Source: an uncultured Collinsella sp.
GTDB taxonomy: Bacteria; Actinomycetota; Coriobacteriia; Coriobacteriales; Coriobacteriaceae
Length of the DNA: 64,000 bases
Direction: 5' to 3'
NCBI GenBank assembly: GCA_902475245.1
Contig: CABRYP010000006.1
Location: forward strand, 1-64,000
Each line of letters begins with the position of its first letter. The first letter of the stretch is position 1. The position numbers and the translations under genes are program-made. The notes under the pieces are model-generated. The model was not told the origin of the DNA. It worked only from the letters and a program-made list of their open reading frames with translations, and ran no database searches. Shown here one piece after another: positions 17,880-25,568 of the stretch.

Positions 17880-19133
17880 CTAGTCCGCAAGCTTCTCCAC
17901 CTGATCGAGCATCTTGTCGAGCTTGGCCTTTGCTTCGGCCTTGACCTTCTCAGCTTCTTCGTGAGCCTTCGCCTTCTGAGCGGCCTTTTCCTCAGCCTCG
18001 GGATCGACGACGACCAGGTTGGATGCATCATGCTCAACCAACTTAAGCGCATGCTCGGGGCACACCTTGACGCAGGCCCCGCAACCTAGGCAATACGTGG
18101 ATTCCAGCGCAAAGCGGCCGCTTCCCACCAAATCGCAGGCAGATGTGGGGCATACATTGACACACTCGCCACACGACGTGCACTTGTCAAAATCGCATTC
18201 CGGCGTGCTCACCTGCATGTTCTGGGCAAGCTCGGGATGGTTTTGCAATGTCGAGAGCACCAGCTGCCGCCCGTGCGTGAGCGAACGGCGACGCTTGGTC
18301 GTCGTGGTGCCGCACATGGTGTTGAGCGTGCGCTCGAGCTGCGTGATCTGGTGACGGTGAGCCTTCAACTTCTGCGTCACCGAGGCCAGTGCCGCCGTCG
18401 CCGGATTGAGCTTGGTCACCGTCAGGCCCGTGGTGCGGGCAATCTTTTCCATGTACTCCTTGCGCTCGTACTCGCGAAGCTTATGGCACTTGAGGCTCTT
18501 GGGGTCGACCTCCAGGCCCATGCCCGTACCAGCCCACTCCTCGGCAGTAGCGATGGCCTCGCCCAGAATATCCTCGCCACCGGTGTTGCGGCACTTATCG
18601 CACACGCCCAGTGGCAGGTAGACGCTCACGTTGGGATAGTCGGCCAGCACCGAGAACCAGGTCTCGGCAGTAATATCGCCCACGCAGGCGACGACGACCT
18701 CGTTTTCGCGCGGCATGCGCTTAAGGGCGCGCGTGCAGGTAACGTAGGCGGTCTCGTGGCTCGTAGCAGCAGAGACGATATCGTCATACAGGTTTTTGGG
18801 CGCCAGGCGCGGCGAGATGATCGCCTCGGTCGGACAGGCAGCGGCGCACAGGCCGCACTTGCGACAGGAGTCGAGGATCTCGATGGCGTCTTCCTCGACC
18901 TCGATAGCGTTGACCGGGCACACGTCCATGCACGCGGTGCAGGCGCTCTTCTCGTTTTTGCAGGTCAAGCACGGAATGGTGTTGCCGCGCGGACGCTCCT
19001 TGTAGTCGGCAGGATTCCACTGCGGCGCCGACGGATCGAGTGCATCGGTCACACCGCCAAGCGGGTTTTTAAGAAAGTCGAAACCCTTGCTGATCTCGAT
19101 AATGTCATCAAACAGATCGTGTTCCTGCGCCAT
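17880..19133 (-). CDS. Protein with two separated double-cluster ferredoxin domains
   Basis: The 417-residue protein carries four 4Fe-4S motifs in two pairs. Near the N-terminus are CTACMDVCPVNAIE and CRKCGLCAAACPTEA; in the C-terminal third are CTSCGECVNVCPTSA and CLGCGACVKVCPEHA. A further loop CLTCKNEKSAC precedes the first pair and VCDKCRNTGG lies between them. The tail is an Ala/Lys/Glu-rich probable coiled coil (AEEKAAQKAKAHEEAEKVKA). It would shuttle electrons among cytoplasmic redox enzymes; no partner gene adjoins it. Start ATG 19133 follows GAGGGG. I know no specific function. Confidence 0.85.
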   Translation of the reverse strand: MAQEHDLFDDIIEISKGFDFLKNPLGGVTDALDPSAPQWNPADYKERPRGNTIPCLTCKNEKSACTACMDVCPVNAIEVEEDAIEILDSCRKCGLCAAACPTEAIISPRLAPKNLYDDIVSAATSHETAYVTCTRALKRMPRENEVVVACVGDITAETWFSVLADYPNVSVYLPLGVCDKCRNTGGEDILGEAIATAEEWAGTGMGLEVDPKSLKCHKLREYERKEYMEKIARTTGLTVTKLNPATAALASVTQKLKAHRHQITQLERTLNTMCGTTTTKRRRSLTHGRQLVLSTLQNHPELAQNMQVSTPECDFDKCTSCGECVNVCPTSACDLVGSGRFALESTYCLGCGACVKVCPEHALKLVEHDASNLVVVDPEAEEKAAQKAKAHEEAEKVKAEAKAKLDKMLDQVEKLAD

Positions 19134-19284
19134 GCGCGGCCCCTCCCTGAGCAGTGCAAACAAGCAAGAGATAATGATACGCTATCGGCCCACGCCTCGG
19201 GCAAATTACACGCGGCGCATCTTTGCGGCAAATAGCCCATGGCCCATCGCCGCCTCGATTGCACAAGGTCAATCAAGCGCCAAA

Positions 19285-20352
19285 CTATGCCTCGCACATG
19301 AACTGCACGAGCTTTTGTTTGGTCACCTTTGCCTGCTCGTTGGCCATATTACGTTCATTTCTAAAGACCGCATTTGCAACACTCTGCAGATCGGCATCGG
19401 AAATCTCGCCAAGGCCCAGCTCCTCGAGCGTCGTCGGCAGACCAACGCGCTGGCAAAACTCGAGCACCTGATCAAGCTCGGGTGCACGCTCCAGGCGAAG
19501 CTGAACCATCAGACCAAACGCTACGGCCTCGCCGTGCATGGCCTTGCACTCGGGCAAAATCGTCAGGCCGTTGGCGATCGCATGCGCCAACGCCAAACCG
19601 CCACTCTCAAAGCCAACACCCGAGAGCAGAATATTGCACTCGATCAGGCGCTCAACTGCCGGCGATGTACGGCCCTTTTTGAGATCGCGCTTGGCAGCGA
19701 CGCCGCACTCCATGAGCGTGTCGTAGCAGGCGCGAGCCGCGACCAGAGCCAAGTGCCCCGGCTCGCCACCGTGCTCGTTGGTACCGTGCGCCGCGGCGCA
19801 CGAACGCGCCTCGAAGTACGTTGCCAGTGCGTCGCCCATGCCAGCGACCGTCATACGCAGTGGGGCTGCCGCGACCACGTTGGTATCGACCACGACCAGG
19901 TCTGGATTCTTCTCGAGCATCAGGTAGTGGTCGAACGACCCATCCTCGTGATACAGCACCGAAATCGCGCTGCATGGACCGTCCATCGAAGCCGCCGTGG
20001 GGCATACGCACAACGGCAGCTCGGCATAAAACGCTACTGCTTTGGCGATATCGAGCATCTTGCCGCCGCCAATACCCACCACCATGTCGCAATACTCGGC
20101 CTGGGCTTCCTTAGCCATTTCGACAACGGCCTCTTCCGTACACGGACCGTCATAAATCTTAAAGAACGGCTCGCTGAGACCTTCGTCCAGAAATCCATCG
20201 ACAATCTGCTTGCACAGCCGATCCTCGGTGCCCTGGTCAAACAAGACATAAGCAGCGCAGCCCAACCATGACAAATACCTGCCCTGACGCGAAAGTTCGC
20301 CCGGCCCCTGAACATACCGGCCGGGACCGCCATAAACCATGGGAAGCGCCAT
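19285..20352 (-). CDS. gldA: Glycerol dehydrogenase-type enzyme, copy A
   Basis: The 355-residue enzyme belongs to the iron-type group III dehydrogenases and should oxidise glycerol to dihydroxyacetone with NAD. It has DMVVGIGGGKMLDIAKAVA (nucleotide loop), PTAASMDGPCSA, and metal ligands expected in GMGDALATYF (Asp), LAHAIANGL (His) and AMHGEAVAFG (His). It is clearly paralogous to the next gene but diverged, with a shorter N-terminus and a C-terminus ending QKLVQFMCEA. It may use a different polyol. Confidence 0.9.
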   Translation of the reverse strand: MALPMVYGGPGRYVQGPGELSRQGRYLSWLGCAAYVLFDQGTEDRLCKQIVDGFLDEGLSEPFFKIYDGPCTEEAVVEMAKEAQAEYCDMVVGIGGGKMLDIAKAVAFYAELPLCVCPTAASMDGPCSAISVLYHEDGSFDHYLMLEKNPDLVVVDTNVVAAAPLRMTVAGMGDALATYFEARSCAAAHGTNEHGGEPGHLALVAARACYDTLMECGVAAKRDLKKGRTSPAVERLIECNILLSGVGFESGGLALAHAIANGLTILPECKAMHGEAVAFGLMVQLRLERAPELDQVLEFCQRVGLPTTLEELGLGEISDADLQSVANAVFRNERNMANEQAKVTKQKLVQFMCEA

Positions 20353-20451
20353 ACGAGAATCCGCCCTTCATCAAACAACGATTGGTACAAAGTAACCTGC
20401 CCCCTGCACCAACTTGTGCATTGGAGACAGGCCACTTTGCACCATAGCAAA

Positions 20452-20484
20452 AAGGGGCAAAGCCATCTGCTGGCTTTGCCCCTT
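20452..20484 (-). terminator. Terminator after glycerol dehydrogenase copy B
   Basis: A 14-bp stem (AAGGGGCAAAGCCA and complement) with a five-base loop is followed by T-rich sequence on the minus strand, 12 bases after the stop codon. Confidence 0.85.
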
Positions 20485-20496
20485 CCTTAGCTTGAT

Positions 20497-21597
20497 TTAC
20501 TCATCCATGAGATAGTAGTGGCCCAGCGCGTCGGCACCCAGGATGGCGTTTGCGACCATCTCCGGCGTCACCTCAAACGGCATGTTGCACATGGTGTCAT
20601 CGGGCGCGCAGGCGGCCTCGGCAACAATCATGGCCTGCTCGCGCGTAAGCTCGGCAACGCCAAGTTCCTTCATCGTGACCGGCAGGCCCAGCTCAATGCA
20701 GAAGCCCAAGACTTCCTCGAGTTTCTCAGTCGGAGCATCCTCGAGTACCAGCTGGACGATAGTGCCAAAGGCGACCTTCTCGCCGTGATACATGCCGTGG
20801 CACTCGGGCAGCATCGTCAGACCATTGTGGATGGCATGAGCAGCAGCAAGGCCCGAGCTCTCAAAGCCAATGCCGGAGAGCAGCGTGTTGGCCTCAATGA
20901 TGTGCTCGACGGCAGGCGTGAGCGCACCCTTCTCCAGCGCGACCTTGGCCTTGACGCCATCGGCCATAAGCGTCTCGTAGCAGAGCTTGGCGAGCGCCAG
21001 GCCGGCCATGCCGCCCTTGCCGCCAGCGCAGGTGCCGCCGTCGGCATCGTGCGTCGCCTGGGCCTCAAAGTAGGTTGCGAGCGCATCGCCCATGCCGGAA
21101 ACCGTCAGGCGCACCGGGCTCGCCGCGATAACCGTCGTATCCATCAGGACAATATTGGGGTTTGCCTTAAGGAAGAGGTATTTATCGAACTGGCCGTCGT
21201 CGGTGTAGAGCACCGAAAGTGCCGAACACGGTGCATCGGTCGAAGCGATGGTGGGGCAAATGATGACCGGGGACTCAAGGTAGTAGGCAACGGCCTTCGC
21301 GGTGTCGAGGATCTTGCCGCCACCGACACCGACGATGATGTCGCAACCGTTGTCGCGAGCGAGCGCAACCAGACGATCGACCTCGCCCTTGGAGCACTCG
21401 CCGTTAAAGTCCTCGAACAGCAGCTCGGCCTTGGCCTCGGCAAAACCGCCCTCGATCTTGGCACCGACGCGCTTCTTGCCCGAAGGCGTCACGATGACGA
21501 GGGCCTTAGCGCCGAGCGGCTCGACATAGGAGCCGAGCTTGGCGAGCTCGTCCGGACCCTGGATGTACTTGCTGGGGCTATTGAAAATTGCAGCCAT
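20497..21597 (-). CDS. gldA: Glycerol dehydrogenase, copy B
   Basis: The 366-residue enzyme starts MAAIFNSPSKYIQGPDELAK, the usual GldA N-terminus. It has the nucleotide-binding IIVGVGGGKILDTAKAVAYY, PTIASTDAPCSALSVLY, and the metal ligands in SGMGDALATYFEA, AAHAIHNGLTMLPE and MYHGEKVAFGT. It is closer to the classical GldA than copy A. Each copy has its own promoter region: a terminator lies after this gene, and another separates it from the upstream alcohol dehydrogenase. Confidence 0.94.
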   Translation of the reverse strand: MAAIFNSPSKYIQGPDELAKLGSYVEPLGAKALVIVTPSGKKRVGAKIEGGFAEAKAELLFEDFNGECSKGEVDRLVALARDNGCDIIVGVGGGKILDTAKAVAYYLESPVIICPTIASTDAPCSALSVLYTDDGQFDKYLFLKANPNIVLMDTTVIAASPVRLTVSGMGDALATYFEAQATHDADGGTCAGGKGGMAGLALAKLCYETLMADGVKAKVALEKGALTPAVEHIIEANTLLSGIGFESSGLAAAHAIHNGLTMLPECHGMYHGEKVAFGTIVQLVLEDAPTEKLEEVLGFCIELGLPVTMKELGVAELTREQAMIVAEAACAPDDTMCNMPFEVTPEMVANAILGADALGHYYLMDE

Positions 21598-21606
21598 AAC
21601 TATCCC

Positions 21607-21658
21607 ATTCTCTAATAAAAAAAGAAAGGGGCTCCGTACGGATACGTGCGGAGCCCCT
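21607..21658 (-). terminator. Terminator after iron alcohol dehydrogenase
   Basis: AGGGGCTCCG at 21627-21636 pairs with CGGAGCCCCT at 21649-21658. On the minus strand it is followed by TTCTTTTTTT. It separates the alcohol dehydrogenase from glycerol dehydrogenase copy B. Confidence 0.85.
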
Positions 21659-21679
21659 CGTTACGATAACAAGAGTCGA

Positions 21680-22903
21680 TTAGAAATCGATGTCGGTGTC
21701 GTAGTAGCAGGCCTTGAGGATCTTCTCGAAGTCGGCAGCCTTGGTCTCACGCGGGTTCTCGGGCGTGCAGGCGTCGGTCTCGGCGTTCGCGGCGATCTCG
21801 GGCAGCTTGGCGAGGAACTCCTCCTCGGAAACCATCTGCGGGTTCTCGGCGTCGACCTTCACGCCACCATTCGCGTAATCCTTGATGGACTGCGGAATGT
21901 TGAGCTGGTCGTTGAGGTCGCGAATCTTCTGGACGAGCGCGGCGATGAGCTCCTCGTTGGTCTCGCCGGGAAGGTGCAGGATCTCCTTGGCCACGTAAGC
22001 GTAACGCTCGGCAGCACGGGGATCCTTGGAGTTCCACTGGATGACCTTGCCCAGGTACATGGCGTTAGCAGCACCGTGGATGATGTGGCCGTTCTCGAAG
22101 GCAGCACCGGTCTTGTGAGCCATGGAGTGAACGATGCCGAGCAGGCCCGAGGAGAAGGCGATACCGGCGATGCACTGAGCCTCGTGCATGTGCTGACGGG
22201 CCTCATGGTCGCCAGCATAGGACTTGGGCAGCCACTCGACGATCTCGCGGATGCCGTGCAGAGCGTTGGCGTCGGTGAACATGGAAGCGCAGGTGGAAAC
22301 GTAGGCCTCCATGCAGTGGGTCAGAGCGTCCATGCCGGTGTGAGCGCACAGCTTGGCGGGCATGGTGTAGGTGAGCTCGGGGTCGACGATGGCGACATCA
22401 GGGGTGATGTTGAAGTCGGCCAGCGGGTACTTGATGCCCTTGGCATAGTCGGTAATGACGGAGAAGGCAGTGACCTCGGTAGCGGTACCGGAGGTGGAGG
22501 AGATGGCGCAGAAGTGAGCCTTCTGACGCAGCTCGGGGAAGCTGAACGGCTGGATGATGTTATCGAAGGACTCCTCGGGATACTCGTAGAAGACCCACAT
22601 GGCCTTAGCGGCATCGATGGGCGAGCCGCCGCCGATGGCGACAATCCAGTCGGGCTCGAACTCGCGCATGGCCTCGGCGCCCTTCATGACCGTCTCGATG
22701 GACGGATCGGACTCGACGCCCTCGAACAGCTTGACCTCCATGCCGGCCTCTTTGAGGTCGGCCTCAACGTCCTGCAGGAACCCGCCGCGGCGCATAGAGC
22801 TGCCGCCAGAAACGATGATGGCCTTCTTGCCCTTGAGGTTCTTCACCTCGTGGCGAGCGCCCTCACCAAAGTACAGATCACGAGGATTGGTAAAACGTCC
22901 CAT
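21680..22903 (-). CDS. Iron-containing alcohol dehydrogenase (group III)
   Basis: The 407-residue enzyme is an NAD(P)-dependent, Fe-type alcohol dehydrogenase, probably reducing an aldehyde during fermentation. Motifs: DWIVAIGGGSPIDAAKAMW (nucleotide loop), SSTSGTATEVTAFSVI, GMDALTHCMEAYVS, GIVHSMAHKTGAAF and GHIIHGAANAMYL (metal ligands). The start is ATG 22903 behind AGGAGG (MGRFTNPRDLYFG); an upstream in-frame ATG gives an unconserved extension. With the two glycerol dehydrogenases it forms a polyol or alcohol fermentation cluster with separately terminated genes. Confidence 0.92.
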   Translation of the reverse strand: MGRFTNPRDLYFGEGARHEVKNLKGKKAIIVSGGSSMRRGGFLQDVEADLKEAGMEVKLFEGVESDPSIETVMKGAEAMREFEPDWIVAIGGGSPIDAAKAMWVFYEYPEESFDNIIQPFSFPELRQKAHFCAISSTSGTATEVTAFSVITDYAKGIKYPLADFNITPDVAIVDPELTYTMPAKLCAHTGMDALTHCMEAYVSTCASMFTDANALHGIREIVEWLPKSYAGDHEARQHMHEAQCIAGIAFSSGLLGIVHSMAHKTGAAFENGHIIHGAANAMYLGKVIQWNSKDPRAAERYAYVAKEILHLPGETNEELIAALVQKIRDLNDQLNIPQSIKDYANGGVKVDAENPQMVSEEEFLAKLPEIAANAETDACTPENPRETKAADFEKILKACYYDTDIDF

Positions 22904-23403
22904 ACTGTGCCTCCTAAACAAGCCCCTCTTAGACTTGCGTATATAACGGAGCACCCAATTGGCTCCGTTAGGACCGTTTTGCGCGTTGCCGGCGATGACA
23001 ATGCGCGATGTCTAAACGTCTCAACGCTCAGACAAACATTATTCTACCGTTCTAGTTGGTCAGTTATTCACCTAAAGCCGACAATGATGAAACGTTTTTT
23101 CTATCCCTGAAGACCCTTGTGGGGCATTCATACTCCCAAGCTGGGCAAACGTTTTATCAAGGTTGACCACATATCCCGGGCAGGACGGTGCCCCTCCAAA
23201 ATGCGCCCCGTTCGCCGCCAAAAATCGACCGTTTGCGGCACCGTGATACCACTCAGTCGTCCAAGGTGCCGACATTTGTGCGACATCCGTCTTCGTGGTG
23301 CAAAGGTGCATGTCCAAGTGCGGCACCCCCGGTGTGCCACATGCGGGTAAACTAGAACCTTATATAGAAACATTTGAACCCTAACCGCAGCAAAGGAGGC
23401 CCC
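22904..23403. other. 500-base divergent intergenic region
   Basis: This region holds the promoters of the alcohol dehydrogenase (minus) and the unknown pair (plus). I see a TATATAG box at 23361 ahead of the plus-strand gene and scattered GTGCCG/CGGCAC half-sites between 23268 and 23328. I see no convincing gene in it. Confidence 0.5.
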
Positions 23404-24480
23404 ATGGCATTCGATCCCATTCAAGAGGATTGCCATCGCCTCGTTCTTGAGGCCTTGCGCCGCGACAATATTCCGCTCACCGACGGTGCCGCCGTAGAGC
23501 GTCTGATGGAACAATTCACCCGTAACCCCGCGCCGCTCATCGTGCACGACCGCGACCGCGCCGGGCATCTCATTGCCAAGGTGGTCGAGGCTGTCGACTA
23601 CCGCATCCCCTTTATCCCCGACGACGCCCAGGCAGAGCAAGAAGAGGCCGCTGCCGAGAACATGCTCCGCGAGGCAGCCGCGCTCGATCCGGCCAACTGG
23701 GATGCCCAGCGCATGCTGACGGCGCTCACCGCCGAATCCAACGAGGAATACGTACAGTATCTGGTGTCCAAGTGCGACGAGGTGGAGCACGATCTGGCGC
23801 TCAAGATCGCCTCGGCGCAGGACCCCTACGAGCGTGAGGCCGCAGGCGACCTGACCCGCCGTCCCTACCTGCGCTGGCTTGCCGCCTTGGCATCGCGCGC
23901 GCTCATTAGCGGCCGCTACCGCATGTCGCTGAATGCCGCGAATCGCAGCCTGGACTTTGCGCCCAACGACCCCGCCGGTGTCCGCCATACCGCGATGCTT
24001 GCCATGGCAAAGCTCGAATACCCTGCCGAGGAGCTCAAGCGTTTTCGCTCCGCCCACTCCGTGCCCTATCTTGCAAACACGCCGCTGCGCCGCCGTCCCA
24101 AGGACGCGGAGCGCGACCTGGACCCGTGGACGCTCATCGCGCTGATGAGCGCAGCCTGGCGCGAGCTGGATTACGAGGGCGCCGAACACTACCTGCGCAT
24201 CCTGGTGCGCTCATGCCCGCACGCGGCCGAAGCACTCTACTTCCAAACCGAGTTTCCCGATGGCGTCTATGCTCGCGTCAACGTAGGTCCGGGCTCCACC
24301 GATGAGCTTGTCCTTGCCCTGTCCGAGGCGACGCCGGTGCTGCAGGAGGGCCTAGGCGCGCCCGACAACGCCAGCTTTGCCGCCTGGGTCGCCACCAACG
24401 ACATCGTGCGCTCCCAGATCGACGAACGCATCCTGCGCGCGGCCGAACAGGGATTGCCGTTTAAGGGAGGAGACCTCTAA
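23404..24480 (+). CDS. Unknown helical-repeat protein A
   Basis: This 358-residue protein starts at an ATG behind AAAGGAGG. I do not recognise a family. It is soluble, without signal peptide or membrane helix, and is mostly amphipathic helices with TPR-like spacing: EEAAAENMLREAAALDPANW, then LNAANRSLDFAPNDPAGV, then YEGAEHYLRILVRSCPHAAE. Positions such as A-LDP-NWDA and LDFAPNDPAG recall the turn residues of tetratricopeptide repeats. The stop overlaps the next start (TAATG), so both proteins are probably made together and may form a complex. Confidence 0.8.
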   Translation: MAFDPIQEDCHRLVLEALRRDNIPLTDGAAVERLMEQFTRNPAPLIVHDRDRAGHLIAKVVEAVDYRIPFIPDDAQAEQEEAAAENMLREAAALDPANWDAQRMLTALTAESNEEYVQYLVSKCDEVEHDLALKIASAQDPYEREAAGDLTRRPYLRWLAALASRALISGRYRMSLNAANRSLDFAPNDPAGVRHTAMLAMAKLEYPAEELKRFRSAHSVPYLANTPLRRRPKDAERDLDPWTLIALMSAAWRELDYEGAEHYLRILVRSCPHAAEALYFQTEFPDGVYARVNVGPGSTDELVLALSEATPVLQEGLGAPDNASFAAWVATNDIVRSQIDERILRAAEQGLPFKGGDL

Positions 24481-25523
24481 TGGATCCGAGCGTCTACATC
24501 CCCGCCTATCTGGAACGCACCTATCTGGCGTCGCACCCCGAACTCACCGATGCAGCACGCGAGCTTGTCCATAACGACATCAGCGCAAACCCTCACAAGT
24601 ATGCGCAGACCGAGCATGCCCAAGCGCTGCTGTCCTATGCCGGCGTTCATCGTCACTTGCTTGACGAGCTTCGTCGCATCGAAGACATGGGCAGCGACGA
24701 GGAGTTTGAGCAGACGCGCAATCGTCTGTTCGACGATATGCGCGATGAGCTGCTCAAGATCGTCCGCGTCGATGCGCATGTCCTCGACGCCCAGTTGCTC
24801 GCCATCATCCTGGCGGACACGCCCGTCGATGCCTGCCTGGGCGACTTGATGAAGCTCGAGACGAGTACGGCCGACTACCTGCAACAGAGCGTGCCCGGGT
24901 TTGATATGGAGGCCCCGCACTACTGGGCTAATAATGTTTTGGCCGACGGTGTCACCGCAGCAGACCTTACCGTGAGCGAGCCGGCGCTTATTGGCTGGCT
25001 TCACACGCTCGAGGCCATCTCGCAGCTGTGCATGGCGAGCGCTCGTTACCGTGCTGCCGCCAACTATTCTCGCCGCGTCCTTAAGGCAGAAGGCTATCCC
25101 ACCCGAGCTGCCGGCACCGTCCTGCTCGCCCTCGCCCGCTTGGAAGACCAGGACGGCTTTTTTGCCCTGGCTCACCAGCTCGAGGAGCAGGTGGGAGCTG
25201 ATGCACTCGAGAACTCCCCCTGGTACCTGCTCGCCCGCACGATTTTGCTGTTCAAAACAAACAAGATGCGTCCGGCGACACGCGCGCTGCGCGAGTTTGC
25301 CAACCGCTGCGAGGGCGGCGCGTTCTTCTTGCTGAACCCCATGTACCAGACGCCGTATCTTCCCTGCCGACCCGAGCCACGCGACCCCTGGGACCTCTCG
25401 CACCAGGCGGTTTGGGAAGCCGACGGCATTATCTCGGACACCCCCGACTTTGCCCCCTGGGCCAACGCCTGCGAAGATGTATCGCAGCTTGCCCAGGAAT
25501 TTGCGCGTCGCTACGGCTTTTAA
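24480..25523 (+). CDS. Unknown helical-repeat protein B, coupled to protein A
   Basis: The 347-residue product is also all-helical and soluble. It resembles protein A in layout: an acidic middle (IEDMGSDEEFEQTRNRLFDD), a segment RYRAAANYSRRVLKAEGYPT like the RYRMSLNAANRSLDFAPND of protein A, and ARLEDQDGFFALAHQLEEQ. The two look like diverged duplicates. The start codon overlaps the stop of protein A by one base. The MurT-GatD gene follows 45 bases later and may be in the same transcript. The function is unknown. Confidence 0.8.
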   Translation: MDPSVYIPAYLERTYLASHPELTDAARELVHNDISANPHKYAQTEHAQALLSYAGVHRHLLDELRRIEDMGSDEEFEQTRNRLFDDMRDELLKIVRVDAHVLDAQLLAIILADTPVDACLGDLMKLETSTADYLQQSVPGFDMEAPHYWANNVLADGVTAADLTVSEPALIGWLHTLEAISQLCMASARYRAAANYSRRVLKAEGYPTRAAGTVLLALARLEDQDGFFALAHQLEEQVGADALENSPWYLLARTILLFKTNKMRPATRALREFANRCEGGAFFLLNPMYQTPYLPCRPEPRDPWDLSHQAVWEADGIISDTPDFAPWANACEDVSQLAQEFARRYGF

Positions 25524-25568
25524 CGGCGCAAACGCCACGACCATGTCATTCACGTTAGGAACGGCTTC

